In this document: in pieces, positions 16,623 to 25,986 of the stretch
Layout of the letters: every line of letters starts with the position of its first letter
Position numbering within the stretch: the first letter of the stretch is position 1
Assembly: GCA_002724185.1 (NCBI GenBank)
Contig: PBOB01000073.1
Span: forward strand, 1 to 41,515
DNA: 41,515 bases
From: Acidiferrobacteraceae bacterium
GTDB taxonomy: Bacteria; Pseudomonadota; Gammaproteobacteria; Arenicellales; UBA868
Direction of reading: 5' to 3'
Made by a program: the position numbers and the translations under genes
Notes under the pieces: model-generated
What the model was told of the DNA's origin: nothing
Seen by the model: the letters and a program-made list of their open reading frames with translations, nothing else
Databases searched by the model: none

Positions 16623-17450
16623 TCATTCGGCGATATGCTTCGCATGCTCCCTTGCTAGCAATGCTCGTTTTATTTCTGTAGACCAACGATAGCCGCCGAT
16701 CTCTCCCGTATCTCTAATAACGCGATGGCATGGTATGAAATATGCAATAGGGTTTACGCCAATAGCATTACCCACAGCGCGTGCCGCCTGTGGTTTACCG
16801 AGTCTTTTAGCAACCTGCCCATAAGTCGTAAACATTCCATTCGGTATTCCAGCTAATTGGCGCCATACTTGCAATTGAAATGCAGTGCCGTATAGCTGTA
16901 GCACCAGCAAGCCGTTTGTTTGGGTTGCTGCGTCGTGAGTCATAAGGTTTGCGAATTGTTGAGTATGGATAGTTTCAGAACTTAATGTAGCATTCGGCCA
17001 TTGCGCTCTTAAAGAATTTAGAGAATCTTCATCATTTCTTTCTGTGAAGGAGAGCCAGCATAACTTATGGTTCGAGACGCCCAATAGACAGCGACCAAAT
17101 AATGTTTCGTGGAAACCATATTGAAGGTTTTGAATTCTATCTGAGTGGTGTGATTTTCGGACTTTCAACATAACCTTCATGTTGTTAATTTGTCTAAACC
17201 GTAGCAGACTAATAATATCTTTTGGCTCGGCTATTAGCTTTCTGCGAGCTATTGCTTGCTTGAAGGGGGGGCATGCTAAGTGGCTTAGAAAAAGGTCGGG
17301 GCTTATACCTGACCACCTGGAGAAGATCTCCTTGCACTGATCTGGAGACCTGCCGATTGCGCCTGCAACGTTAGCGACCCGTGGGGAGGCATTATTTTGG
17401 CTATCCAGGTACTGTATTGTGCGCCGAATTATGTCGAAATCACTGTGCAT
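16623..17450 (-). CDS. AraC-type HTH / O6-methylguanine-DNA methyltransferase fusion
   Basis: This 275-aa protein joins an N-terminal AraC-like helix-turn-helix (about 5-85, with the SRWSGISPDLFLSHL-type second helix) to a C-terminal methyltransferase. The acceptor cysteine is C241 in PCHRVI; the helix-turn-helix and Arg finger region (TTYGQVAKRLGKPQAARAVG) precedes it. It irreversibly takes methyl groups from O6-methylguanine. Unlike E. coli Ada it lacks the zinc-binding phosphotriester-repair domain, so methyl-dependent gene activation of the Ada type is not expected from that domain. The gene stands alone on the minus strand. Confidence 0.9.
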   Translation of the reverse strand: MHSDFDIIRRTIQYLDSQNNASPRVANVAGAIGRSPDQCKEIFSRWSGISPDLFLSHLACPPFKQAIARRKLIAEPKDIISLLRFRQINNMKVMLKVRKSHHSDRIQNLQYGFHETLFGRCLLGVSNHKLCWLSFTERNDEDSLNSLRAQWPNATLSSETIHTQQFANLMTHDAATQTNGLLVLQLYGTAFQLQVWRQLAGIPNGMFTTYGQVAKRLGKPQAARAVGNAIGVNPIAYFIPCHRVIRDTGEIGGYRWSTEIKRALLAREHAKHIAE

Positions 17451-17656
17451 ATAAGGCCTATATTAATAGCATGATATTGTAGATTTCGATAGCGCATGGA
17501 CTCTGTCAAAGTTCTGTTTAGCGCCAACAATCATTATGACTAAAGAAGTATTGTAGTCTATCTCTCATTGAAAAGATCGAGTATACCGACTTAGATCAGT
17601 ATCATGTAAGCTATGACGAGTAAACTTCAACTATGCTTTTGCCTACGGAGGAAAAT

Positions 17657-20104
17657 GTGACAAGTGAAGTCCCGAAATACTCGCAGGTCGTAATCATTGG
17701 TGGTGGAGTAGTAGGTTGCAGTGTCGCTTACCATCTAACGAAACGTGGTTGGAATGATGTAACCGTGCTTGAACGGAAGCGTTTAACTTCCGGAACGACT
17801 TGGCATGCAGCGGGGTTGGTTGGCCAACTTCGAGCTACCCATAATCTTACTAAACTGGCGCAGTATACCGCCGATCTGTATGCAGGTCTCGAGGCTGAAA
17901 CAGGCCAAGCTACTGGGTTCCGGCAAAATGGCTCTCTAAGTATTGCGACTGACAGCGAACGTTTTGAAGAGCTAGCCCGCGGTGTGTCTATGGCGAGTTG
18001 TTTCGGGCTGGAAGCTTATGTTGTCTCGCCTAAAGAGGCTAAAGAGCTGTATCCCTTGATCGAGACAAAGGATATCGTAGGGGGAGTTTTTTTACCAAAA
18101 GATGGGCAAACAAATCCAATTGATACGACCCAGGCGCTAGCACGCGGTGCTCGTATTGGCGGAGCACAGATTCTTGAAGAGGTGACTGTAACTGACATAA
18201 TTACTGACAAAAAGATAGTATCAAAAGTAATTACCAACAGGGGGGTAGTAAATTGCGACATTTTGGTTAATTGTGCAGGTATGTGGGCTCGCGATGTTGG
18301 ACAGATGTGTGGAGTGAGCGTGCCTCTGCATGCTGCTGAGCATTTCTACGTTGTTACCGAGCCGATAGAGAATTTGCCTACAAATTTGCCTATTCTAAGA
18401 GAACCATCAGCGTGCAACTACTTTAAAGAAGACGCAGGCAAAATGTTGGTAGGCATGTTTGAACCAGCGGCTAAACCATGGGGTATGGATGGCATACCTG
18501 ATGATTTTGAGTTCGAAACACTGCCGCCTGATATTGATCACATTGAGCCTCATCTCGAACTTGCATTAAAGCGTATGCCTATACTGGAGCAGGTGGGGAT
18601 ACAGACTTTTTTTAATGGACCTGAAAGCTTTACACCTGATAATCGCTATCTTTTAGGCCCTTCTCCAGAGCTTAATAACTTTTTTGTAGCAGCAGGATTT
18701 AATTCGATCGGCGTTCAGTCAGCAGGTGGAGTTGGAAAGGTTTTAGCAGATTGGATAGTAAACGGTTATCCCCCGATGGATTTATGGGACGTCGACATCA
18801 AACGTATGATGCCATTTCAAAAGAATAGCAATTATTTGAGAGAACGAACAAAAGAAACATTAGGATTGTTGTATGCAATGCACTGGCCATTTTTCAGCCC
18901 TACTAGTGCTAGACATATTCGTTTATCACCCGTGCATCATAGGCTTGCAGACAAAGGTGCATGTTTTGGGGAACTGTCTGGATGGGAGCGAGCAAACTGG
19001 TACGCTCCTGGTGACGCCAAACCTACTTATGTTTATTCTTATGGTCGTCAGAATTGGTTCGAATATTCCGCTCAAGAGCACCATGCTGTAAGGCAAGCTG
19101 TTGGGTTGTTTGACCTGAGCTCATTTGGTAAGTTTTTGTTACAAGGAAGCGACGCAGAAACAGTTTTGAATTGGGTGTCAGCCAATGAAATAGCTGTGTC
19201 ACCTGGCCGTGTGGTTTATACTCAGTGGCTCAACGAAAGAGGTGGTATAGAGGCAGATTTAACCGTTACTCGTTTAACTGAAGATAAATACTTGATCGTC
19301 ACCGCAGCAGCATCTCAAGGTCGTGATTTCTACTGGTTGCGCGACCATTTACCAGCAAACTCCCATGTGTTTTTGACCGATGTTACCTCTAGTTGGGCGG
19401 TGTTGAGTATTATGGGGCCAAATTCTAGAGCTCTTTTAGAGGAAGTAAGTAATAGCGAATTCTCAAATGAAAAATTTCCGTTTGGAATGTCAAAAGAGAT
19501 AGATATAGGCTATGCCAGAGTACGTGCAACTCGTATCACTTACGTGGGGGAATTAGGTTGGGAGTTATATATCCCTGCTGAATTTGCGATCGGAGTTTTT
19601 GACATATTAATCGAGGTTGGAAAAGCTCATAGCCTTAGGCTTGCGGGCTATCATGCCTTAAATAGCCTAAGAATAGAAAAGGGTTATCGACATTGGGGGC
19701 ACGATATCACTGACGAGGACACGCCTATCGAGGCAGGTCTTGAGTTTGCTGTGAGATGGGACAAAGTGGGCGGCTTTATAGGGCGAGATGCGCTGCAACT
19801 CCATCGCAATGAAGTACCGGAACGACGTTTGGTCCAGTTTTTAGTTAATGATCCAGAGCCAATGCTGTATCACGATGAGCCAATATGGCGTAATGGAATA
19901 CATGTGGGGCACACAACATCAGGAATGTACGGGCATAGCCTTGGTGGTAGCGTTAGTCTCGGTTATGTTCGTCATGAAGGTGGGGTCGATGACGAGTTTG
20001 TGATGTCAGGTGAATTTGCGATCGAAGTCGCAGGGCGGCAATTTCCAGTTACAGCGAGCCTTCGGCCGATGTACGATGAATTGGGAAAGAGGATCAGGCG
20101 GTAG
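17657..20104 (+). CDS. Dimethylglycine/sarcosine dehydrogenase-like FAD oxidoreductase with GcvT domains
   Basis: This 815-aa protein combines an N-terminal FAD-binding DAO domain (VVIIGGGVVGCSVAYHL, residues about 11-27), a linker (FAO_M type, about 370-430), a GCV_T folate-binding domain (about 435-720) and a GCV_T C-terminal barrel (about 725-815). H50 in SGTTWHAAGL corresponds to the histidine that binds FAD covalently in dimethylglycine and sarcosine dehydrogenases. It likely oxidises an N-methyl glycine and passes the one-carbon unit to tetrahydrofolate; the exact substrate is uncertain. GTG 17657 is chosen because ACGGAGG ends 5-6 nt before it; an in-frame ATG at 17633 has no such site. 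The AlaX gene follows after 3 nt. Confidence 0.88.
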   Translation: MTSEVPKYSQVVIIGGGVVGCSVAYHLTKRGWNDVTVLERKRLTSGTTWHAAGLVGQLRATHNLTKLAQYTADLYAGLEAETGQATGFRQNGSLSIATDSERFEELARGVSMASCFGLEAYVVSPKEAKELYPLIETKDIVGGVFLPKDGQTNPIDTTQALARGARIGGAQILEEVTVTDIITDKKIVSKVITNRGVVNCDILVNCAGMWARDVGQMCGVSVPLHAAEHFYVVTEPIENLPTNLPILREPSACNYFKEDAGKMLVGMFEPAAKPWGMDGIPDDFEFETLPPDIDHIEPHLELALKRMPILEQVGIQTFFNGPESFTPDNRYLLGPSPELNNFFVAAGFNSIGVQSAGGVGKVLADWIVNGYPPMDLWDVDIKRMMPFQKNSNYLRERTKETLGLLYAMHWPFFSPTSARHIRLSPVHHRLADKGACFGELSGWERANWYAPGDAKPTYVYSYGRQNWFEYSAQEHHAVRQAVGLFDLSSFGKFLLQGSDAETVLNWVSANEIAVSPGRVVYTQWLNERGGIEADLTVTRLTEDKYLIVTAAASQGRDFYWLRDHLPANSHVFLTDVTSSWAVLSIMGPNSRALLEEVSNSEFSNEKFPFGMSKEIDIGYARVRATRITYVGELGWELYIPAEFAIGVFDILIEVGKAHSLRLAGYHALNSLRIEKGYRHWGHDITDEDTPIEAGLEFAVRWDKVGGFIGRDALQLHRNEVPERRLVQFLVNDPEPMLYHDEPIWRNGIHVGHTTSGMYGHSLGGSVSLGYVRHEGGVDDEFVMSGEFAIEVAGRQFPVTASLRPMYDELGKRIRR

Positions 20105-20107
20105 CTT

Positions 20108-20839
20108 ATGGATAAGCAGATAGTGACTGAAGAGTTGTTTCGTGAGAATGGGTACCTTACTCACTGCGAAGCTACTATTCTCAATATAGTTGAAAATAAA
20201 ATTGTTCTGGATAGAACAGTATTCTATCCAGAAGGTGGCGGTCAACCAGGCGATATTGGGGTATTGATATGCGCAGATGGTAGCGAGATTACTATTGAGG
20301 ACACTTATAAGGGAAAGAATATTGCTGATCCAGCACATTACCATGTTGCGGCTATCGGCATAGAACTTCCTCACATCGGAGACCCTGTAACTCTTAAACT
20401 AGATTGGGTTCGTCGATATAAGATAATGCGCATGCACAGCTGTATGCATATGCTGTGTGCTGTTATTCCTGCGCCAGTTAGTGGCGGGTCTATTTCCGAA
20501 AATCGTGGACGATTAGATTTTGACCTACCAGACCCAATAAATAGAGACAAGATTACCCAGCAACTGCAAGCATTAATCAAGATGGATCGTCCAATGAGTT
20601 TGAGTTGGATAACAGACGAAGAATTGGACAAACGTAAGGATTTAGTCCGGACGATGTCAGTAAAGCCACCTACAGGAACTGGTCGTGTGCGGCTTGTGAG
20701 CTTCGAAGGTATAGATTTGCAGCCATGTGGAGGAACACACGTTGCTTCATCTGCTGAAATTGGTGATGTTTACGTGCGTAAGATTGAAAAGAAAGGTAAG
20801 AGAAATAGGCGCGTTACAGTAGAATTCGTTGATCGATAG
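20108..20839 (+). CDS. alaX: Alanyl-tRNA editing protein (AlaX-M type)
   Basis: This 243-aa protein hydrolyses mischarged Ser- (and possibly Gly-) tRNA(Ala). It has the N-terminal Gly-rich barrel segment (VFYPEGGGQPGD) and the editing domain with the metal ligands H110 and H114 (HSCMH) and C207 and H211 (CGGTH). It lacks the aminoacylation domain of AlaRS. Length fits the AlaX-M group, which carries the Gly-rich part in addition to the editing core. It starts 3 nt after the DMGDH-like gene, so the two are almost certainly co-transcribed. The substrate preference is inferred from the family. Confidence 0.9.
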   Translation: MDKQIVTEELFRENGYLTHCEATILNIVENKIVLDRTVFYPEGGGQPGDIGVLICADGSEITIEDTYKGKNIADPAHYHVAAIGIELPHIGDPVTLKLDWVRRYKIMRMHSCMHMLCAVIPAPVSGGSISENRGRLDFDLPDPINRDKITQQLQALIKMDRPMSLSWITDEELDKRKDLVRTMSVKPPTGTGRVRLVSFEGIDLQPCGGTHVASSAEIGDVYVRKIEKKGKRNRRVTVEFVDR

Positions 20840-20891
20840 TCGAGTTCGGTCAGTTATTGTACTTTTCAAGCAAATGAGAGGTTGATAGTCG

Positions 20892-21836
20892 ATGTCATCT
20901 AGGGTACGAGTTGCCGTTATTGGTGTAGGCCATCTTGGCTCTTTTCACGCTGAGGCGTATTCTCGGATGTCTGATGTGGAGCTAGTGGGGCTTGTTGACA
21001 TTGAGGAGCCTGTTGTTAGTGCTGCAGCCTCCAAACACAACTGTGAGGTTTTCTCACCAGGAGAATCGCTCTTAGGTCGTGTTGATGCGGTAAGTATTGC
21101 TGTGCCAACGCCGTATCATCGGATAGTTGCAGAACCCATTCTCGCTGATGGTATTCCAGCGCTGATAGAGAAGCCAATTGCACACTCCCTAGAAGATGCT
21201 CGTGCAATTGTGCAGTGCGCTGAATTATCGGGCACAATATTGCAGGTTGGGCATATTGAGCGCTTTAACGCTGGAGTAATTCGACTTTCGGAAGAGCTCG
21301 ATCAGCCGCGATTTATAGAGGTTCACAGACTTGGCGCATTTGTTGAGCGCGCCAGTGATGTCGATGTTGTTACTGATTTAATGATTCACGATATCGACAT
21401 TGTTTTGTCTCTCGTGTCGGCGGAGTTGAAATATGTATCAGCTGTTGGAGCGCAGGTTATAACAGGACATGTCGATATAGCGAATGCAAGGCTCGAATTT
21501 GAAAACGGCGCAATTGCTAATGTAACGGCTAGTCGTGTGTCGCAAAATACCTTTAGAAGAATTCGTGTATTTGGCCAGACCGGCTATCTTGCTTTGAATT
21601 TTCAGGACCAGCAGATTGATGTGTCGCGTCCCGGTGAACCACCCAAGACAGGTGGGTTCGCGCCAATGTTGTCCGAGACAATTAACGTAATGTCTCGCCC
21701 CCCACTTGATGCTGAGCTTGAGCATTTTATCGAGTGTGTTCGAACTGGACAGGCGCCTTTAGTTTCAGGGCTAGAGGGTGTCAGGGCTCTAGAAGTGGCA
21801 CACCAGGTTAGAGCGCGCATTGCTGCATCATTGTAG
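20892..21836 (+). CDS. Gfo/Idh/MocA-family NAD(P)-dependent oxidoreductase
   Basis: This 314-aa protein has an N-terminal Rossmann fold (VAVIGVGHLGSFHAEAY) and the family motif EKPIA near residue 95. The stretch VGHIERFNAGV resembles the subgroup that includes UDP-GlcNAc 3-dehydrogenase (GnnA)-like enzymes, but no GnnB partner or lpx genes lie beside it, so the substrate is left open. A C-terminal alpha/beta domain (about 125-300) carries the conserved acid/His pair DLMIHDIDIV. It starts 52 nt after alaX and is separated from the next gene by 3 nt. Confidence 0.8.
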   Translation: MSSRVRVAVIGVGHLGSFHAEAYSRMSDVELVGLVDIEEPVVSAAASKHNCEVFSPGESLLGRVDAVSIAVPTPYHRIVAEPILADGIPALIEKPIAHSLEDARAIVQCAELSGTILQVGHIERFNAGVIRLSEELDQPRFIEVHRLGAFVERASDVDVVTDLMIHDIDIVLSLVSAELKYVSAVGAQVITGHVDIANARLEFENGAIANVTASRVSQNTFRRIRVFGQTGYLALNFQDQQIDVSRPGEPPKTGGFAPMLSETINVMSRPPLDAELEHFIECVRTGQAPLVSGLEGVRALEVAHQVRARIAASL

Positions 21837-21839
21837 CAC

Positions 21840-22334
21840 TTGAAAGTATTGCGACTCTTTTTTTTCTTGAGCGCTCTACTTCTTGCCGGTAGTTGCGCTG
21901 CTGAATCTGGCCCATTATGCAAGCGAGATTCGCCGGAGTGGCAGAACATGCAGGAGGATACAATCATTTTGCGTTCTAATAACGGTGCTACGCATGCTAT
22001 TAATGTCAAGATTGCAGATACCTCTGAGACACGAAAGCTCGGATTGCAGCACTTGTGCGCGGACATTGTCCTAGAGGCAGGCCTTTTGTTCATATTTCCA
22101 CGTAGTGCGAGACATATTTTTCATATGCGAAACGTAAGGACTGATTTAGATATTGCATTTATTAGCGACAAGGGATGGATAGTTGAGGTACGAACAATGC
22201 ATCAGAATAGATATGTGAAATATACAAGTCACAAACCCTACATGTATGCTTTGGAGGTTTCGGGAGGGAGGTTGCATCAACTTGGTCTAAGCGAGGGCTT
22301 ATGGCGAGTGACTTCGTTGATTGAGCGGCGTTGA
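21840..22334 (+). CDS. DUF192-family putative lipoprotein
   Basis: This 164-aa protein starts with TTG 21840, 3 nt after the oxidoreductase. The N-terminus is a lipoprotein-type signal peptide: MKVLRLFFFLSALLLAGSC, with a lipobox-like AGSC, so it is probably anchored to the outer membrane after LspA cleavage. The mature part has the DUF192 pattern: TRKLGLQHL, LLFIFPRSARHIFHMRNV, LDIAFISDKGWIVEV. The biochemical role of DUF192 is not established. The lack of an obvious own promoter suggests co-expression with the preceding gene. Confidence 0.8.
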   Translation: MKVLRLFFFLSALLLAGSCAAESGPLCKRDSPEWQNMQEDTIILRSNNGATHAINVKIADTSETRKLGLQHLCADIVLEAGLLFIFPRSARHIFHMRNVRTDLDIAFISDKGWIVEVRTMHQNRYVKYTSHKPYMYALEVSGGRLHQLGLSEGLWRVTSLIERR

Positions 22335-22360
22335 TACCAGACTCTGTAATGCTTGCCTAT

Positions 22361-22386
22361 TAGTTTTTACTGTGAAAAACTATTTT
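22361..22386 (+). terminator. Possible weak terminator before rlmE
   Basis: TAGTTTTT (22361-22368) and AAAAACTA (22375-22382) form a perfect 8-bp stem with a 6-nt loop, followed by TTTT. The stem is AT-rich, so termination would be inefficient. It is placed 27 nt after the DUF192 gene and ahead of a separate promoter-like element for rlmE. Confidence 0.4.
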
Positions 22387-22407
22387 CGATAGAAAGGCGC
22401 GTATGGA

Positions 22408-22413
22408 TATAAT
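22408..22413 (+). promoter_or_regulatory. Possible -10 box for rlmE-ftsH
   Basis: A perfect TATAAT lies 21 nt before the rlmE start codon. No convincing -35 box is seen at 16-18 nt upstream, and the TG at 22404-22405 is one base too far for an extended -10. A heat-shock type promoter was looked for and not found. Confidence 0.35.
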
Positions 22414-22433
22414 CTATTCAGACACCGAAGAAA

Positions 22434-23066
22434 ATGAGTGAAAAACCTAGAATGGCCGCAAATTCATGGTCTCGCCGACAGGCTAGAGATCCGTTCGTAA
22501 AAAAAGCAAATAAGGCTGGATATCGTTCTCGTTCTGCATGGAAGCTAATTGAGCTTGATGACAAGGATCATCTAATTTCAGCAGGAGATCAAATAGTTGA
22601 TTTGGGCGCGGCGCCTGGAGGTTGGTCGCAGGTTGCAATACAGAGAAGTCAACCAAACGGTCGTGTCCTAGCAGTTGACCTAAGAAAGATACAGCCGATT
22701 ACTGGTCTGCACACTATCGAGGGTGACTTCACGGACCAAGATGTCCGAAATAAGATACTAAAATTTGTTGGTTCGGGTCAAATCGACCTTGTTTTATCTG
22801 ATATGGCCCCCAATATTAGTGGTGTGAGAGATACCGATCAGGCGCGTTCGGTAGCGCTCGCTCGAGCGTCATTCAAGTTTGCAGTGGAGAGCTTGCGCCT
22901 TGGAGGGACTTTTGTGGTTAAGTTATTTCAAGGCTCTGAAGCCGAGATTTTTCGCAGGGAACTGGAGTCGTTTTTTCAGCGGTGCGTAGTCCGAAAACCT
23001 GGATCCTCGCGAGCAGATAGCGCTGAATTTTATTTGGTGGCCAGAGGCATGCATAATGGTGAATAG
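22434..23066 (+). CDS. rlmE: 23S rRNA 2'-O-methyltransferase (U2552)
   Basis: This 210-aa RrmJ/FtsJ enzyme methylates the ribose of U2552 in the A-loop of 23S rRNA, late in 50S assembly. The catalytic tetrad K37, D123, K163 and E198 is complete. The SAM-binding motif is VDLGAAPGGWSQVA and the DLVLSDMAPN motif holds D123. Length is normal. It precedes ftsH by 138 nt, the widely conserved rlmE-ftsH pairing. A shared transcript is likely. Confidence 0.96.
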   Translation: MSEKPRMAANSWSRRQARDPFVKKANKAGYRSRSAWKLIELDDKDHLISAGDQIVDLGAAPGGWSQVAIQRSQPNGRVLAVDLRKIQPITGLHTIEGDFTDQDVRNKILKFVGSGQIDLVLSDMAPNISGVRDTDQARSVALARASFKFAVESLRLGGTFVVKLFQGSEAEIFRRELESFFQRCVVRKPGSSRADSAEFYLVARGMHNGE

Positions 23067-23204
23067 TTTAAGAATTATGGCTGTAGTATAGAAGAAACTT
23101 GTTTTGGGCAACGAAAAACATCAAAATCGACCCTATCAAGAGAACATTAGTGTGGCCTCGGCACTTCAAGAGATATTAATTGACCGGTAAAACGTGAATA
23201 TCAC

Positions 23205-25124
23205 ATGAGCAATCTGACTAAGAACTTAATTTTGTGGTTAGTGATCGCTATGGTGCTTATGGCGGTTTTCAATAATTTTGCCCCACAAAATTCCCGTAGT
23301 GAACGGGAAGTAGACTATTCGATGTTTCTTGACGAAGTTAAACAGGGACGAATAGAGCAGGTAACTATAGAGGGCCGTGCCATCAATGCTAGAACCTATT
23401 CAGGTGAGCGCATCGTTAGCTATTCGCCGGGAGATCCAGACCTTGTTAATGATTTATTAAGCGCTGGTGTAGCGATAAGAGCAATGAAAGAGGAGAGCCC
23501 TTCTCTTTTGATGCAGATTTTTATTAGCTGGTTTCCTTTATTGCTCCTAATAGGTGTGTGGATTTTCTTTATGCGGCAGATGCAAGGAGGAGGTGGTCGC
23601 GGTGCGCTAAGCTTTGGTAAGAGTAAGGCACGAATGCTCACAGAAGATAAGAATAAGATTACTTTCGCTGATGTAGCGGGCGTCGATGAAGCCAAGGAAG
23701 AGGTGCAAGAGCTAGTTGAATTTCTCCGGGACCCATCGAGATTTCAAAAATTGGGTGGACGGATACCGAGGGGAGTGTTAATGACAGGCAGCCCTGGAAC
23801 AGGAAAGACTCTGCTAGCTAAAGCTATTGCAGGTGAGGCGAAGGTGCCATTCTTTACGATATCAGGTTCTGATTTTGTCGAAATGTTTGTTGGCGTTGGA
23901 GCATCTAGAGTGCGAGATATGTTCGATCAGGCGAAGAAGAACTCGCCCTGCATTATATTTATTGATGAGATTGACGCGGTTGGTAGACAGCGTGGAGCGG
24001 GTTTGGGTGGTGGTCATGACGAGCGTGAGCAAACGCTCAACCAGCTATTGGTAGAGATGGACGGTTTTGATGGAAACGAGGGTGTTATCGTGATAGCTGC
24101 AACTAATCGACCAGATGTGTTAGACCCTGCCTTGTTGCGACCAGGTCGTTTTGATCGTCAGGTTCACGTTCCACTTCCAGATATCAGAGGCCGAGAGGCA
24201 ATACTGAAAGTGCATATGCGAAAAGTGCCAATTGGAAAGAATGTGGATGCGAGCATTATCGCCCGTGGCACCCCCGGATTTTCGGGAGCGGATCTCGCGA
24301 ATCTGATAAACGAGGCAGCTTTATTTGCAGCACGTGCGGGATTAAAAATGGTAACGATGGAAGAATTTGAGCTAGCAAAAGATAAGGTACTGATGGGTGT
24401 TGAACGACGTTCTATTGTTATGCCAGAGGAAGAAAGAAAAAATACTGCCTATCACGAGTCAGGCCACACTGTTGTCGCTAAGGTTCTTAGAAGCCAAACG
24501 GATCCTGTACATAAAGTAACCATCATTCCTCGTGGTCGAGCACTGGGTGTAACTATGCAGCTACCGGAAGAGGATCGTTATAGTCATAATCGAGATCATC
24601 TTTTGGCGCGTATAGCTGTATTGATGGGTGGGCGAATAGCGGAAGAATTATTTATGGGTCAGATGACTACTGGAGCGGCTAATGATTTCGAAACAGCAAC
24701 TGAATTAGCACAAAAGATGGTTCAGAGATGGGGAATGAGCGATCAACTAGGCCCTCGTGTTTATGGTGACAATGAGTCGGAAGTTTTCTTGGGTAGAGAT
24801 GTAACTACGCATCGTAACTTAAGTAATGCGACTGCTGAGCAGGTTGATGCCGAGATTACCAGGATAATTGAGGAGCAATATAATCGAGCTCGCAACATCA
24901 TCGAGCAAAATCGCGATAAAGTCGAAATTATGGCTAAAGCTCTAATGGATTGGGAAACACTAGAGTCGGACCAGATTACTCAAATAATGGAAGGGCAAGA
25001 CCTTCGGACGCCTTCGCCTGCAAGTGAAGATGGGTCGTCAGGCGACGGCGGTGAACCGCCGGCATCTGATGATACGGTAGACTTAAGACCTAAGATGGAC
25101 GCACCCGCTAGCGATTCTGTCTGA
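23205..25124 (+). CDS. ftsH: ATP-dependent zinc metalloprotease FtsH
   Basis: This 639-aa membrane-bound AAA+ protease degrades misfolded membrane proteins and regulators such as LpxC. Two membrane segments (about 8-24 and 104-123) flank a periplasmic domain. Walker A is GSPGTGKT (195-202; the family usually has GPPGTGKT), Walker B is IIFIDEID near 250-257, and the pore motif is FVG (228-230). The zinc site is H417-E418-x-x-H421 (HESGH) with D494 as third ligand. The C-terminal tail after 605 is rich in Ser, Pro, Gly and Asp. folP follows after 17 nt. Confidence 0.97.
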   Translation: MSNLTKNLILWLVIAMVLMAVFNNFAPQNSRSEREVDYSMFLDEVKQGRIEQVTIEGRAINARTYSGERIVSYSPGDPDLVNDLLSAGVAIRAMKEESPSLLMQIFISWFPLLLLIGVWIFFMRQMQGGGGRGALSFGKSKARMLTEDKNKITFADVAGVDEAKEEVQELVEFLRDPSRFQKLGGRIPRGVLMTGSPGTGKTLLAKAIAGEAKVPFFTISGSDFVEMFVGVGASRVRDMFDQAKKNSPCIIFIDEIDAVGRQRGAGLGGGHDEREQTLNQLLVEMDGFDGNEGVIVIAATNRPDVLDPALLRPGRFDRQVHVPLPDIRGREAILKVHMRKVPIGKNVDASIIARGTPGFSGADLANLINEAALFAARAGLKMVTMEEFELAKDKVLMGVERRSIVMPEEERKNTAYHESGHTVVAKVLRSQTDPVHKVTIIPRGRALGVTMQLPEEDRYSHNRDHLLARIAVLMGGRIAEELFMGQMTTGAANDFETATELAQKMVQRWGMSDQLGPRVYGDNESEVFLGRDVTTHRNLSNATAEQVDAEITRIIEEQYNRARNIIEQNRDKVEIMAKALMDWETLESDQITQIMEGQDLRTPSPASEDGSSGDGGEPPASDDTVDLRPKMDAPASDSV

Positions 25125-25141
25125 GTCATGGATTAGTATCT

Positions 25142-25969
25142 GTGAGACTTGATTGTGCTGGTCGAGTCATCACGCTCGACAGAGCAGCAGTAATGGGGAT
25201 TCTAAATGTCACACCCGACTCTTTTTTTGACGGCGGTCATTATGTGTCTGTCACTAATGCTGTTCGTCGCGGTGAAGAACTAGTAGCCGATGGCGCTGAC
25301 ATTGTCGACATAGGAGGTGAGTCAACGCGGCCCGGCTCTGCTCCGGTTAAATCAGCTGAGGAAATTCGAAGAGTAGTTCCTGTTATTGAGCAACTAGCGA
25401 AGCTGATAGATGTTCCTATTTCTATTGACACATCAAAACCACAAGTCATGAAGGCTGCCGTTGAAGCGGGTGCTGGGATGATCAACGATGTTCGCGCACT
25501 GCAAGTGGATGGGGCGCCGGAGATTGCCCTATCACTGGGTGTTCCAATTTGCTTGATGCATATGCGAGGTGAGCCTATGACGATGCAAGATTCCCCGTAT
25601 TATCAGGACGTTGTAAATGAAGTGCGTGACTTCTTCGATGAAAGACTGAAGGCTTGTCAAGCTATCGGTATATCTTCAGATAAGCTGCTAATTGATCCAG
25701 GATTTGGCTTTGGCAAGAGTATGGATCACAATAGACGGTTATTACTTGGGCTTGATGCATTTGCTGAATTAGATTTACCCATGGTCGTCGGCTTCTCTCA
25801 AAAACTGTTTATTGGTTCATTATTGGGGGATTTTGATCGAGATCGGACCATAGGTAGTGCGGGCACAGCACTTTATGCAGTCCAAAAGGGCGCGAAAATA
25901 GTGCGCACCCATGATGTTTCTCAAACCAAGGATTTGATCCAATGCTGGCATTCTCTCTCCGATAGCTAG
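25142..25969 (+). CDS. folP: Dihydropteroate synthase
   Basis: This 275-aa enzyme joins 4-aminobenzoate to the pterin diphosphate in folate synthesis, and is the target of sulfonamides. Conserved motifs are MGILNVTPDSFFDGG, VDIGGESTRPGS, ISIDTSKPQV, DPGFGFGKS and the C-terminal KIVRTHDV with the substrate-binding Arg and His. It starts with GTG 25142 in the ftsH-folP-glmM series. The folate product also serves the GcvT-type enzyme at 17657. Length is normal and no resistance-type insertion in the loops is evident. Confidence 0.95.
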   Translation: MRLDCAGRVITLDRAAVMGILNVTPDSFFDGGHYVSVTNAVRRGEELVADGADIVDIGGESTRPGSAPVKSAEEIRRVVPVIEQLAKLIDVPISIDTSKPQVMKAAVEAGAGMINDVRALQVDGAPEIALSLGVPICLMHMRGEPMTMQDSPYYQDVVNEVRDFFDERLKACQAIGISSDKLLIDPGFGFGKSMDHNRRLLLGLDAFAELDLPMVVGFSQKLFIGSLLGDFDRDRTIGSAGTALYAVQKGAKIVRTHDVSQTKDLIQCWHSLSDS

Positions 25970-25986
25970 ATCTGCAGAGTTGATTG

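Noticed and set aside
20006-20374. 122-codon minus-strand frame at the DMGDH-alaX junction
   Set aside because: It covers the end of one well-supported gene and the start of another in antisense, with no motif.
21602-22093. 163-codon minus-strand frame over the oxidoreductase and DUF192 genes
   Set aside because: It is antisense to two convincing genes and has no recognisable domain.
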